This document shows, piece after piece, positions 8,137 to 17,175 of a stretch of DNA of 48,578 bases. The translations under genes were made by a program, and so were the position numbers. This DNA is from Methanosarcina sp. Ant1. Its GTDB lineage: Archaea; Halobacteriota; Methanosarcinia; Methanosarcinales; Methanosarcinaceae. The notes beneath the pieces are model-generated. The model was not told the origin of the DNA. It ran no database searches and was given only the letters and a program-made list of their open reading frames with translations. Location of the stretch: contig MDTP02000057.1 of NCBI GenBank assembly GCA_001714685.2, forward strand, positions 1 through 48,578, read 5' to 3'. The stretch's first letter is position 1, and every line of letters begins with the position of its first letter.

Positions 8137-8310
8137 GTGGATATAATATCACTAGAGAGTATATATAGTATTATTGTTTCCATTGCACCCGGTTTTTTAT
8201 TTACTGGTGGTATAATTGCACTAATAATTATTTTCAACAAACTATGCATTATAAAAAATCACGTCCCGACACCTAATGTTAAGAAGAGAACCCGCGAGAA
8301 TAGGAGATAA
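8137..8310 (+). CDS. Possible 57-residue single-pass membrane protein
   Basis: A GTG start preceded by GAGGCGACC opens a 57-codon frame. It has one strong membrane helix (IAPGFLFTGGIIALIIIF) and a basic tail (VKKRTRENRR), ending in TAA. The frame stays open for 14 codons upstream of the GTG, so it could also be the end of a longer lost gene. The 3' portion is duplicated in degenerate form about 290 bases upstream. I do not recognise the product. Confidence 0.3.
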   Translation: MDIISLESIYSIIVSIAPGFLFTGGIIALIIIFNKLCIIKNHVPTPNVKKRTRENRR

Positions 8311-8550
8311 CAACATAAAGTCATCTAGAGACTGACCATCACAATAAAAAGTTGAACAGACACTCTAAAATTGGGGATAGGAAACTGTCTTTGAGGTCTC
8401 GGAAGCTACCTTGCCCGCCTGGAAGGCATTCCAGACATTACAAAACTTTCGTCACGGCTTATTTTTTTCCACATTATCTGCAGTAGCTTAATATTTAACC
8501 TGCTATTTTTTCGTTCATATAAGAGGTTCCGGTCTTAAAGGGGAAAATGG

Positions 8551-9366
8551 TCACAATTCCCTCAAGAGGCGGAAGCCCAGGTTGCTGATACGGTTCTCGG
8601 GATCACGCCTGAAACGGCTAGCTGAACGGCACAGACTGGCATCGCAGTACCAACTACCCCCACGAGAGACCCGGCATGAGCTATTTCCATCTTCCCATAC
8701 ACTTCCATCTGAAGGAGCCCCACTGTAGTTTTCATGCCAATTATCGTGAACCCATTCCCAAACATTTCCGTGCATATCATAGAGACCCCAGGGATTAGGT
8801 TTATTCTGGCCAATCGAGTGAGTCTCTCTACCTGAGTTTTCAGCGTACCATACATATTTATTAAGCTTTGACTCATCGTCGCCAAAATAATATCTTGTTT
8901 GTGTACCAGCCCTGCAGGCATATTCCCATTCAGCTTCTGAAGGTAAACGGTATTTATCTGTGCTTTCCTTTTCATTCAGTTTTTTAACAAATTTCTGGAC
9001 ATCTTTCCAGGAAATCATCTCAACAGGGCGATCTTCACCCTTGAAGTGTGACGGATTCTTTCCCATTATCTTCTTCCATTGTTTTTGCGTGACCGAAGAT
9101 TTACCCAGGTAAAAAGAGTTTTTGATTATTACTTTATGGGCTGGGCATTCGTAATCAAATGTATCCTTCTCTTTGGAAGGCGAACCCATCTCAAACTCAC
9201 CGGCCGGAATCAGTACAAATTCAATATCTGTAGAAGATCTGGTATAGTTTTCAGGATTTTCTGAGTTTCTAAAGTTTTCCAGGACCCTTGACTCTTGAAC
9301 TTCTTCTTTCTTCAGGTAGCTTCGAACTGTATGAATGTAATTTTTAATACTAACTTTGCTTTCCAC
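8551..9366 (-). CDS. Formylglycine-generating enzyme family protein (SUMF1/FGE-sulfatase domain)
   Basis: The 271-residue protein has a polar N-terminal extension of about 45 residues, then the FGE-sulfatase domain: FVLIPAGEFEMGS, AHKVIIKNSFYLGKSSVTQ, RPVEMISWKDV, RLPSEAEWEYACRAGT, GLYDMHGNVWEWV and RGGSWY...LGFRLLREL. Many bacterial and archaeal members are not true FGEs. This one keeps C241 and C246 in the RGGSWYC-x4-C position where bona fide FGEs bind copper, so oxidase activity is possible. No sulfatase lies in the window. The start is GTG behind a strong GGGGGATC ribosome site. The gene overlaps a small membrane ORF by 17 bases, suggesting coupling. Confidence 0.85.
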   Translation of the reverse strand: MESKVSIKNYIHTVRSYLKKEEVQESRVLENFRNSENPENYTRSSTDIEFVLIPAGEFEMGSPSKEKDTFDYECPAHKVIIKNSFYLGKSSVTQKQWKKIMGKNPSHFKGEDRPVEMISWKDVQKFVKKLNEKESTDKYRLPSEAEWEYACRAGTQTRYYFGDDESKLNKYVWYAENSGRETHSIGQNKPNPWGLYDMHGNVWEWVHDNWHENYSGAPSDGSVWEDGNSSCRVSRGGSWYCDASLCRSASRFRRDPENRISNLGFRLLREL

Positions 9367-9520
9367 AAGATCCCCCCAGAAAATTTCTTGTTTGCCTATC
9401 TTTTTCTATTAATTCATCCATTATTTCATATACACCAACAAAAATGATTATGGATATTCCATATATATTATCAGACAGCCCATTTCTAATTTTCTTAGCC
9501 AATTTATTTTTGTTGTTCAT
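9350..9520 (-). CDS. Small 56-residue membrane-associated ORF overlapping the FGE-like gene
   Basis: ATG opens a 56-codon frame: a basic N-terminus (MNNKNKLAKKI), one hydrophobic segment (NIYGISIIIFVGVYEI), then a charged tail (MDELIEKDRQTRNF). It ends with TAG, followed two codons later by TAA. The stop lies 17 bases inside the FGE-like gene, an arrangement typical of coupled pairs. The FGE ribosome site is embedded in its final codons. No family was recognised and the upstream ribosome site is weak, so the call rests on frame, composition and overlap. Confidence 0.45.
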   Translation of the reverse strand: MNNKNKLAKKIRNGLSDNIYGISIIIFVGVYEIMDELIEKDRQTRNFLGGSCGKQS

Positions 9521-9956
9521 AAACTCTTTTTCTTTTTATGGACTCTGCTTCTTCTGCCTCTTTAATTTATAAGGAGTTCTTGTCAATGACAATCTTTTCT
9601 TTAAGGCCACTCTTTAATTAGTAATCTGGGAAGATTCATCTCCGTTTTTCAGGTAAAAGATTAAACCTTACTGCTACAGAGTATCTTGAATCGAAAAACA
9701 GCTATGCGTCTTGAATCGAAAAACAGTTATGAGTCTTGAATCGAAAAACAACTATGCTTCTTGAATCGAAAAATAGCTATGTTTCCCAGCATAATACAAT
9801 GAATTGATTTGAACCAGAATTGACTATTGAACTATTTTAGAAGAATTCCTATGAACAAAAGTAAAATATGAGTTAATCTATCATAGAAATTCCAAAACTA
9901 AAACTCTAAACTAAATCCCTAAATAAAATATCCAAAAACCCAAATGCTCTGAAACC
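9521..9956. other. Intergenic region between divergent genes, with a tandem repeat
   Basis: No coding frame is supported. The stretch contains the four-unit tandem repeat at 9685-9784 and AT-rich sequence leading to priS. A TATA-like tract (TAAATAAAATAT) sits about 25-35 bases before the priS ATG. Confidence 0.5.
9685..9784. repeat. Tandem repeat, four 25-bp units
   Basis: Four head-to-tail copies of a 25-bp unit beginning CTTGAATCGAAAAACAGCTA start at 9685, 9710, 9735 and 9760. Each unit varies at a few positions, mostly near its 3' end. The units are contiguous, so this is not a CRISPR array. It ends about 170 bases upstream of priS. Confidence 0.9.
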
Positions 9957-11201
9957 ATGGACAGTCGAACAGCCAGTTTTTTGAAATCGCGTTTTCAGAA
10001 TTATTACAAAAATGCCGAAATAGGTCTCCCTGACCACCTGCCTAAGAGAGAATGGGCTTTTATTTTCTATGATGATATGCCTGAAAAGATGATGCACAGG
10101 CATAAATCCTTCGGCTCGTCAGGAGAGGCTCTTGATTATCTTTATGGCATGGCTCCTGCGCATGTTTACTATTCGACCGCTTATTATGAACATCCTGACG
10201 CCAGGAAGATGAATGAGAAAAACTGGCTCGGGGCAGAACTGATTTTTGACCTTGATGCAGACCATCTTCCTAATGCTCCGAGGAATTATTCGGATATGCT
10301 GGAGCTTGTGAAGCAGGAAGCTTTCAAGCTCATGGACTTTCTTTTAGACGATTTTGGGTTTTCGGAACACGAAATTGAACTGGTATTTTCTGGAGGGAGA
10401 GGGTACCATTTCCACATTACGAGTCCGAAAGTGCTGACACTTGGGAGTGCTGAGAGAAGGGAGGTATTGAATTACCTCAGCGGGAAAGATATTGATTTTA
10501 AATATTTTTTCAGGGAGGTTGCGATGGATGGGGAATTCGGGACAGGGTCAAAGGCTTTCAAAGGGATAAAGAATCTGCCTATGAAATGTACGCTTTTAGG
10601 ATCTGATTCAGGATGGGGGAAGAGAATTGCTCTCTACCTTACGGATTACATGAAAGCCGAATGTGAAAAAAGGTATAAAAAGGACATGTTTCCCGAGCTT
10701 CGCAGGTATGAGAAGGTTGGAGATACTACAGTAAAAAAGCTGATCAATATTACAAACAGTGAAAATGGCTTAAAGGATATTATGGAGAAAGGAAGGCTGG
10801 ACTTTGATGTCAGAAACTTTAAGGATATTGCTGCCAATTTTATGCGAGAATCAGTTGAGGATTTCCTGCACAGATTCGGAGCCAGCGTTGACGAACCTGT
10901 GACTGCAGACATCAAGCGCTTGATCAGGGTGCCGGGTTCCCTGCACGGTGGGTCCGGGATGCTGGTTAAGAAATTTGCTTTATCAGAGCTGGAAAAATTT
11001 GATCCGCTTAATGATGCCGTTATCTTTGGCGAGAGGCAGGTAAAAATAACAGTTTCAAAGCCTTTTTCAGTACAGTTAAAAGGCGAGGATTTAAGAGTAG
11101 AAGAGGGCATACAGGAAGTTCCGGAGTATGCGGCAATATATTTGATTTGTAGAGGTGTTGCAGAGTATGGATATAGAAGGAATCAGCCAAACCCTGTATA
11201 A
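9957..11201 (+). CDS. priS: DNA primase small (catalytic) subunit PriS
   Basis: The 414-residue protein is the catalytic subunit of the archaeal/eukaryotic-type primase, which with PriL makes the primers for replication. The metal-binding motif FDLDAD (D98, D100) is intact. SGGRGYHFHI provides the nucleotide-binding SGGRGxH motif, and the conserved block DIKRLIRVPGSLHGGSGM lies near the C-terminus. Length is normal for Methanosarcinales. There is no ribosome site before the ATG, and a TATA-like tract lies 25-35 bases upstream, so the transcript may be leaderless. Its 3' end overlaps the GINS gene by 35 bases, a common archaeal replication-gene pairing. PriL is not in the window. Confidence 0.97.
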   Translation: MDSRTASFLKSRFQNYYKNAEIGLPDHLPKREWAFIFYDDMPEKMMHRHKSFGSSGEALDYLYGMAPAHVYYSTAYYEHPDARKMNEKNWLGAELIFDLDADHLPNAPRNYSDMLELVKQEAFKLMDFLLDDFGFSEHEIELVFSGGRGYHFHITSPKVLTLGSAERREVLNYLSGKDIDFKYFFREVAMDGEFGTGSKAFKGIKNLPMKCTLLGSDSGWGKRIALYLTDYMKAECEKRYKKDMFPELRRYEKVGDTTVKKLINITNSENGLKDIMEKGRLDFDVRNFKDIAANFMRESVEDFLHRFGASVDEPVTADIKRLIRVPGSLHGGSGMLVKKFALSELEKFDPLNDAVIFGERQVKITVSKPFSVQLKGEDLRVEEGIQEVPEYAAIYLICRGVAEYGYRRNQPNPV

Positions 11202-11880
11202 GGAGAAAAACCAGACATTAAAAGCGATTCCGGCTGATTTTTATCTGGAAGCTGAGAAATATATCCGTGAACTTGAAACGGATATCCAAAAAGTCACCAG
11301 TTCCCGTTCTCCGGAGTCCAAGATTCTCCGTGACGAGCATGAACAAGCGCTTTCGGACCTTGAGACTATCTTCATGAAACGGATAGGAAAGGTCATTTCA
11401 AGGGCAACGATTCAATCTCAGTCTAACGCAGATAAACCTATTTCAAAGGATATTGAAAAGCTGCTTCCTGTGGAAAAAAGACTTTATGACCTTGTACTGC
11501 AGGGAATTGAGGCAGCAAAAATAGAACTTCTAGGTCCGATTTTGTATCCTGATTCCGAAAAAATTGCAGTCTGGCCCGAAATAGGAGGACGGAGACAGGT
11601 TTCTGCCAGCATCCGGGGGGAAACTGAAACCGGGAAAGAGCCCCTCATAACTGCAGCTCGAAAAGAAACAGGAGTAGAGGCAGGTAAAAACAATCCAAAT
11701 GGGGAATATGTTCTTGTCAGAATATTGAGGGACCTGCCTACCTTCACAGGCGCAGACGGTCGAAATTATACTGTCAGTGCCGAAGATGTCGTTGTTTTAC
11801 CGAAGCTCAACGCAACCGGGCTACTAAAACGAAATGCAGCTAAACTGATTGCCGAACAGCAAAATTCCGGAAAAAATTAA
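11167..11880 (+). CDS. GINS complex subunit (Gins51/15-type)
   Basis: This 237-residue protein has an N-terminal alpha-helical A domain (MDIEGISQTLYKEKNQTLKA, then FYLEAEKYIRELE) and, after a variable linker, a C-terminal small B domain (GEYVLVRILRDLPTFTGADG, then NYTVSAEDVVVLP). That A-then-B order is the Gins51 arrangement. GINS joins MCM and Cdc45/RecJ in the replicative helicase. Overlap with priS by 35 bases supports the call. I place the start at the ATG at 11167 because AGAGGTG lies nine bases upstream; a GTG four codons earlier is possible. Confidence 0.88.
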   Translation: MDIEGISQTLYKEKNQTLKAIPADFYLEAEKYIRELETDIQKVTSSRSPESKILRDEHEQALSDLETIFMKRIGKVISRATIQSQSNADKPISKDIEKLLPVEKRLYDLVLQGIEAAKIELLGPILYPDSEKIAVWPEIGGRRQVSASIRGETETGKEPLITAARKETGVEAGKNNPNGEYVLVRILRDLPTFTGADGRNYTVSAEDVVVLPKLNATGLLKRNAAKLIAEQQNSGKN

Positions 11881-11926
11881 TTTCTCGAAGCTTGCAGTCT
11901 ATATTTCTCGAAGCTTGCAGTCTATT
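11881..11926. repeat. Tandem duplication of a 23-bp unit after the GINS gene
   Basis: TTTCTCGAAGCTTGCAGTCT plus three bases occurs twice back to back (11881-11903 and 11904-11926), starting directly after the GINS stop codon. Confidence 0.85.
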
Positions 11927-12800
<874 letters not shown>

Positions 12801-12872
12801 CCGGATCAGTAAAAGCACTTTACAGGAATAAAGTAGAGAATAATATAAGACAAAAATTGAGAAGTGGTGCGA

Positions 12873-13679
12873 ATGGGAAACGATAACTGGCCCGAAGTCG
12901 GAGAGTTCGTTGTCTGTACTGTAAAGAATGTGACGGATTTCGGAGCCTACGTCGAGCTTGAGGAATACGGAGCGAGGGAAGGTTTTATCCATATCTCCGA
13001 AATTAAAGCAGGCTGGGTCAAATACGTCAGGGACTACGTAAGGGAAGGGCAGAAAATCGTCTGCAAGGTTCTTAACGTGGACCCTTCCCGCGGTCACATC
13101 GATCTTTCATTGAAAGATGTGAACGAGCATCAGCGGCGCGCTAAAATCCAGGAATGGAAAAATGAGCAAAAAGCCACTAAATGGCTCCAGTTCGTGGCTG
13201 AAGAGACTCAGACCGAGGAAATCGACCTGCAAGCTCTGCACGAAAAACTCGTAGAAGAGTTTGGAAGTGCATATTCTGCCTTTGAAGAAGCTGCAGTAGA
13301 CGGGGAAAAAGCTTTCAAAGGAATCAAAGTCAATAAGAAATACCTAAAAAGCATAATCAAGATAGCAGGGGAAAATATCAAACTGCCCTTTGTAGATATT
13401 GCAGGGTACGTGGACCTGACATGTGGCCTCCCAACCGGTATAGAGATCATAAAGCAAGCCCTCAGTGCTGCAAACTCTATCAGCGATGTGGATGGAAAAG
13501 ACGTCAGGCTCGAAGTAAGTTACACAGGGGCTCCGAGATACAGAATCAAGGTAATAGCTCCGGATTATAAGAAAGCCGAATCAGTCCTTAAAAAATCCGC
13601 CCAGACAGCAGTCGATACCATTACAAAGCTTGGGGGACATGGGATTTTCAAGCGGCACATCGAATCAACAAAGGCGTGA
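12873..13679 (+). CDS. eif2a: Translation initiation factor aIF2 alpha subunit
   Basis: The 268-residue protein is the alpha subunit of the heterotrimeric factor that delivers initiator tRNA to the 30S subunit. An N-terminal S1 RNA-binding domain (WPEVGEFVVCTVKNVTDFGA to GHIDLSLKDVNEHQRR, residues ~5-85), a helical middle domain and a C-terminal alpha/beta domain (VRLEVSYTGAPRYRIKVIAP) are all present. I prefer the ATG at 12873 to the GTG nine bases upstream, because the protein then begins MGNDNWPEVGEF. It sits in the order rpl44e-rps27e-aIF2a-nop10, a conserved archaeal operon. Confidence 0.97.
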   Translation: MGNDNWPEVGEFVVCTVKNVTDFGAYVELEEYGAREGFIHISEIKAGWVKYVRDYVREGQKIVCKVLNVDPSRGHIDLSLKDVNEHQRRAKIQEWKNEQKATKWLQFVAEETQTEEIDLQALHEKLVEEFGSAYSAFEEAAVDGEKAFKGIKVNKKYLKSIIKIAGENIKLPFVDIAGYVDLTCGLPTGIEIIKQALSAANSISDVDGKDVRLEVSYTGAPRYRIKVIAPDYKKAESVLKKSAQTAVDTITKLGGHGIFKRHIESTKA

Positions 13680-13685
13680 TACCCT

Positions 13686-13841
13686 TTGGGACAAAAGATC
13701 CGCAAGTGCAAAAATTGCGGTAGGTACACTTTAAGGGATAAATGTCCGGTCTGCGGGGAAGATACCTTACACGCAGTTCCGGCCCGCTTTTCTCCTCTTG
13801 ACCCTTATGGTAGGTACCGCAGACTGGCAAAAAAAGGGTAA
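13686..13841 (+). CDS. nop10: H/ACA ribonucleoprotein protein Nop10
   Basis: A 51-residue protein beginning (M)GQKIRKCKNCGRYTLRDK, with CPVCGEDTLHAVPARFSP and ending YGRYRRLAKKG. This is archaeal Nop10, which binds Cbf5 in the H/ACA complex that makes pseudouridine in rRNA. Four cysteines (CKNC, CPVC) form its zinc ribbon. The start is TTG; the end of the aIF2-alpha gene supplies the ribosome site (AGGCGTGAT), a few bases upstream. The gap to aIF2-alpha is six bases and to the PAC2 gene nine. Confidence 0.96.
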   Translation: MGQKIRKCKNCGRYTLRDKCPVCGEDTLHAVPARFSPLDPYGRYRRLAKKG

Positions 13842-13850
13842 GGAATTGTT

Positions 13851-14621
13851 ATGCAGCAAAGTACACTTGTCCGCCTGAAAAATGACCTTGAGCTCAAAAA
13901 ACCCATACTGGTAGTCGGACTTCCGGGAGTAGGGCTCGTAGGTAAGCTGGTGGCAGAGCACCTGGTAGATGAACTTGAGGCTGAAAAAGTTATGGAGGTT
14001 TATTCTCCACACTTTCCACCTCAGGTCCTGGTCAATAAAGACTGTACGGTACGTCCCGTAAGTAATATAATATACCACGGGAAAGCAAATGGAAAAGATA
14101 TCCTTTTCCTTGTAGGAGACCATCAGAGCACCACTTCACAGGGACACTACGAACTCTGCTCTCTATACCTTGACATTGCAGAAGAGTTTGAAGTGCCTAT
14201 TATTTACACGCTCGGAGGCTATCCCACAGGCAAGCTGACCTATGAAGAAACGGTTCTTGGAGTCGCCAATGATATTAAATTGATCGAAGAGATCAAGAAA
14301 TACGGGGTCGAATTCAGGGAATCCGAACCAAGCGGAGGAATTGTAGGAGCATCGGGCCTGCTTGTAGCTTTCAGCAGGATGCGTGGAATTGATGCCGTCT
14401 GCCTTATGGGCATGACACCCGGATATCTTATGGATCCTAAGAGTGCCCAGTCTCTTTTAAAGTTACTCTGTAAAATATTCGAGATCGAAGTAAATACAGA
14501 CTCTCTTCAGAAAAAAGCTGAGGAGATGGAAAGCATCCTGGAAAAGCTAAAGGAAAAAGAAGAGCCCCAGGGCTTCCCGGTAGTCAAACCGACTGACGAA
14601 GACCTGCGCTATATAGGATGA
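13851..14621 (+). CDS. PAC2-family proteasome assembly chaperone-like protein
   Basis: The 256-residue protein is a PAC2-family member, related to the eukaryotic proteasome assembly chaperone. Visible hallmarks are PILVVGLPGVGLVGKLVAEHL at the N-terminus, FLVGDHQSTTSQGHYELC in the middle and the Gly-rich EPSGGIVGASGLLVAF before AVCLMGMTPGYLMDPKSA. The C-terminal ~45 residues form a charged coiled coil. Archaeal PAC2 genes commonly follow nop10 in this operon, as here. A role in proteasome assembly is inferred from the family and not shown. Confidence 0.9.
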   Translation: MQQSTLVRLKNDLELKKPILVVGLPGVGLVGKLVAEHLVDELEAEKVMEVYSPHFPPQVLVNKDCTVRPVSNIIYHGKANGKDILFLVGDHQSTTSQGHYELCSLYLDIAEEFEVPIIYTLGGYPTGKLTYEETVLGVANDIKLIEEIKKYGVEFRESEPSGGIVGASGLLVAFSRMRGIDAVCLMGMTPGYLMDPKSAQSLLKLLCKIFEIEVNTDSLQKKAEEMESILEKLKEKEEPQGFPVVKPTDEDLRYIG

Positions 14622-14686
14622 TACTGCTGTAAATAAACCTAGGAAAATAAACTGAAAAATTAGAGCCTCTGGTAAAAGGGAAGGAA

Positions 14687-16078
14687 ATGAAAGTCAATAC
14701 GGACCTCCATCTCCATTCAAAGTACTCCATGGCATCTTCCGGGAAGATGGAACTGCCAACTATTGCCAGAGATGCTTCAAAAAAAGGGATGAAACTTCTC
14801 GGGACTGCGGACTGCACCCACCCTAAGTGGCTCGAAGAAATCAAAAAAGTCTCCATTTCTAATGAAGAGATCCGCATCGAAGACATTTATTTTATTCCCA
14901 CTACCGAGATAGAAGATAACAAACGCGTACATCACCTGCTGATTTTACCTTCAATTTCGAAAGCTGAAGAACTGGCAGAACGCATTGCTCCCTTCGGGAA
15001 CCTTGAAGCCGATGGCCGTCCCAGTGTCAGGCTGGATGGCAGTGAAATTGCGGAAATTGCAAAAGACATTGGAGCTCTTATTGGCCCCTGCCATGCCTTT
15101 ACTCCGTGGACAGCACTTTATGGCTATTACGACAACTTGCAAAGCTGTTATGGAGATATGGCTGGTTATATTTCTTTTCTTGAACTTGGCCTGAGTGCAG
15201 ACAGTGACTATGCAGACAGAATAGAAGAGCTGCACCGTCTTACTTTTCTCTCAAATTCTGATGCTCATTCCCCTTCGATCAATAAACTAGCCAGGGAGTT
15301 CACGCAGTTTGAAGTTCCGGAGATTACCTTTGATGGCCTGAAAAAAGCCATCCTCAGAGAACAGGGCTACAGGGCTACTCTGAATGTAGGGTTCTTTCCT
15401 GAAGAAGGCAAATATAACCTTTCAGCCTGCATTAAATGTTTCACCCAGTATTCGATGCCTGAAGCAGTTGAGAATAAATGGCGCTGCCCGATATGTGGAG
15501 GCATAATAAAGAAAGGGGTTTTAGACCGTATTAATGAACTCGCAGATTTTAAAGAACCAAGACACCCTGATCACCGCCCCCCTTACCTTCATCTTATTCC
15601 CCTAGCAGAGATTATCCAGATGGCTCTTGACCATGCAAGTGTCCAGACAAAAGGTGTGAAAACTGCCTGGAATACGCTTGTAGAACGCTTCGGAAACGAG
15701 GTTGAAGCCCTTATTTACTCAGAGCCTGAAGCCCTTAAAATAGTGGACGATCGGATAGTAAGCGCGATTCTCGCCTTCAGAAAAGGGGATGTTATAATCC
15801 ATCCTGGAGGAGGAGGCCAGTACGGCTGGCTGGAGCTGCCTGAAAACCTGAAAGCGGAAAAATCTGACCAAGAGAAAAAAATAGGCTCGAAGAAGAAAAA
15901 AGCCTCACATGCCTCAAAAGGGGAAAAAACCCGGCACACTGGGCAGATCTCATTTTCAGACCTGGAAAACATAAAATCTGAGAAAAAAATTGACGAAAAA
16001 CCTGAAAAAACGGCAGACGAAACAAACAAAGAAGCATCAGACAATTCTAAAAGTCAGAGTTCAATTTTCGATTTTTAA
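14687..16078 (+). CDS. nucQ: Endonuclease Q (PHP-domain DNA repair nuclease)
   Basis: The 463-residue protein starts with the PHP metal motif DLHLHSKYSMA (residues 5-15), followed by DCTHPKW, IIPTTEIE-type and NSDAHSPS motifs that complete the metal cluster. A zinc ribbon (CIKCFTQYSM to CPICGG) lies at about 245-280. This is the arrangement of archaeal endonuclease Q, which nicks DNA 5' of deaminated bases (uracil, hypoxanthine, xanthine) and AP sites. The core ends near residue 385. The remaining ~75 residues are a low-complexity Lys/Glu-rich tail ending QSSIFDF, which resembles a PCNA-binding peptide and would link the enzyme to the sliding clamp. It is the last gene of the operon, 65 bases after PAC2. 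Confidence 0.9.
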   Translation: MKVNTDLHLHSKYSMASSGKMELPTIARDASKKGMKLLGTADCTHPKWLEEIKKVSISNEEIRIEDIYFIPTTEIEDNKRVHHLLILPSISKAEELAERIAPFGNLEADGRPSVRLDGSEIAEIAKDIGALIGPCHAFTPWTALYGYYDNLQSCYGDMAGYISFLELGLSADSDYADRIEELHRLTFLSNSDAHSPSINKLAREFTQFEVPEITFDGLKKAILREQGYRATLNVGFFPEEGKYNLSACIKCFTQYSMPEAVENKWRCPICGGIIKKGVLDRINELADFKEPRHPDHRPPYLHLIPLAEIIQMALDHASVQTKGVKTAWNTLVERFGNEVEALIYSEPEALKIVDDRIVSAILAFRKGDVIIHPGGGGQYGWLELPENLKAEKSDQEKKIGSKKKKASHASKGEKTRHTGQISFSDLENIKSEKKIDEKPEKTADETNKEASDNSKSQSSIFDF

Positions 16079-16191
16079 GAGATAGAATCCGCTGATAATA
16101 AGATATATAAGAGAGAAAGCATATTCAATTAACCCTGCATCAGGAACGCCGGGCAATACCCGGGAAATATTCTCTACATTTTAAGCAAAAT

Positions 16192-16275
16192 GCCCAGATA
16201 GTCTAGTGGTAAGGCGACGGTCTCGAAAACCGTTTCTTCTTTGGGAGAGCGCAGGTTCAAATCCTGCTCTGGGCG
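16192..16275 (+). tRNA. tRNA-Ser (anticodon CGA)
   Basis: The acceptor stem GCCCAGA (16192-16198) pairs with TCTGGGC (16268-16274), with discriminator G at 16275. The anticodon stem ACGGT/ACCGT encloses the loop CTCGAAA, giving anticodon CGA at 16224-16226. A 17-base variable region (16234-16250) and the T arm GCAGG-TTCAAAT-CCTGC complete a class II serine tRNA. CCA is not encoded. Confidence 0.97.
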
Positions 16276-16557
16276 TAAATTTCTAAGTTAAAAACCTGAT
16301 GTTGTAACCTAAAACTATTTTGCGCCTTCAAAACTTTTAGATACTCATAGTTGATGCAATAATATTAGCGCAAAGGTTCAAGTGCGTAGGAAATTTCAAT
16401 TTCATCATGCTTCTGTGGATCTGTTTTATTGCACCTTTTACATAATTTTTTGAATTTGTTTTTAAAAAAAAGGGACATCTTGGTAATAAAATGGACAGGT
16501 TTATAAAAAGATGGTAATGAAATTAAGAAAAATCCACCATCTTACAAAATAAGAGAA
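16276..16557. other. AT-rich intergenic region, nothing recognised
   Basis: A convergent gap between tRNA-Ser and the DUF2769 gene. It is AT-rich with homopolymer runs and has no supported gene or structured element. Confidence 0.5.
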
Positions 16558-16893
16558 TCAGGTTGCTTTACCGTTATTGCAGAAATACATCATCGGTGTT
16601 GCATTCTGGAGACAGTACTCTCCCCAGACAACGCAGGTCTTGCAAATGCATTCTTTGTTAGGGTTTAGATCTCTACAGGCAGCAGAACCTGCTGAACAGT
16701 AGACTCCGGGAACTTTTTGAGGCTCTGGAGCTGCACCTTCTCCTGAACTTTTCATTTCATTTTTTAAATTCCCAATTCCTTCCTGTACACATACACTGCC
16801 AGCCTGGACAGGACACTGTGGACACATGCATCTTTCGATATTTGATGGAGTATACGGAACTACTACTTTCACGTCTGTACCCATTTCACTCAT
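16558..16893 (-). CDS. Cysteine-rich DUF2769-type protein
   Basis: This 111-residue protein has eleven cysteines arranged in motifs such as CMCPQCPVQAGSVC, YCSAGSAACRD and CICKTCVVWGEYC. That pattern is typical of the DUF2769 family, which is largely confined to Methanosarcina and relatives. Cysteine spacing suggests metal or iron-sulfur binding; no function is established. It is monocistronic, with ATG behind a purine-rich GGGGGAAGT site. Other copies are usual in these genomes, but none lies in this window. Confidence 0.85.
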   Translation of the reverse strand: MSEMGTDVKVVVPYTPSNIERCMCPQCPVQAGSVCVQEGIGNLKNEMKSSGEGAAPEPQKVPGVYCSAGSAACRDLNPNKECICKTCVVWGEYCLQNATPMMYFCNNGKAT

Positions 16894-17058
16894 TTTACTT
16901 CCCCCGAAATAGTATTCACGGAATATTATTCACTCCGTATTTTGCTTTTTGAGAATAAATACTTTCTATTACCTAGTATCGTGAAAATTTAATTGTGAAT
17001 CGTTAGAATGATATGAATCACCAAAACAACTACGAATCCATTTATTTTGATAGAAATT

Positions 17059-17136
17059 ATCCAAATTATGTTCCATAATTAATTTTTCGAGCCACTAGTG
17101 TCAAGAAAATTTAGTTATGGAACATAATATTCGGAT
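17059..17136. repeat. Inverted repeat with ~20-bp arms
   Basis: The left arm 17059-17079 (ATCCAAATTATGTTCCATAA...) and right arm 17115-17136 (TTATGGAACATAATATTCGG...) are reverse complements apart from small indels. The loop is about 35 bases. It lies between the end of the giant kinase and the promoter region of the DUF2769 gene, and could act as a long hairpin or be a small element. Confidence 0.6.
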
Positions 17137-17175
17137 AGTTCCTCGTATGTAGGGGATTCGGTAGCTCTCATAGCA

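Noticed and set aside
9685-9784. Possible CRISPR array
   Set aside because: The four 25-bp units are directly contiguous with no spacers and there are no cas genes in the window.
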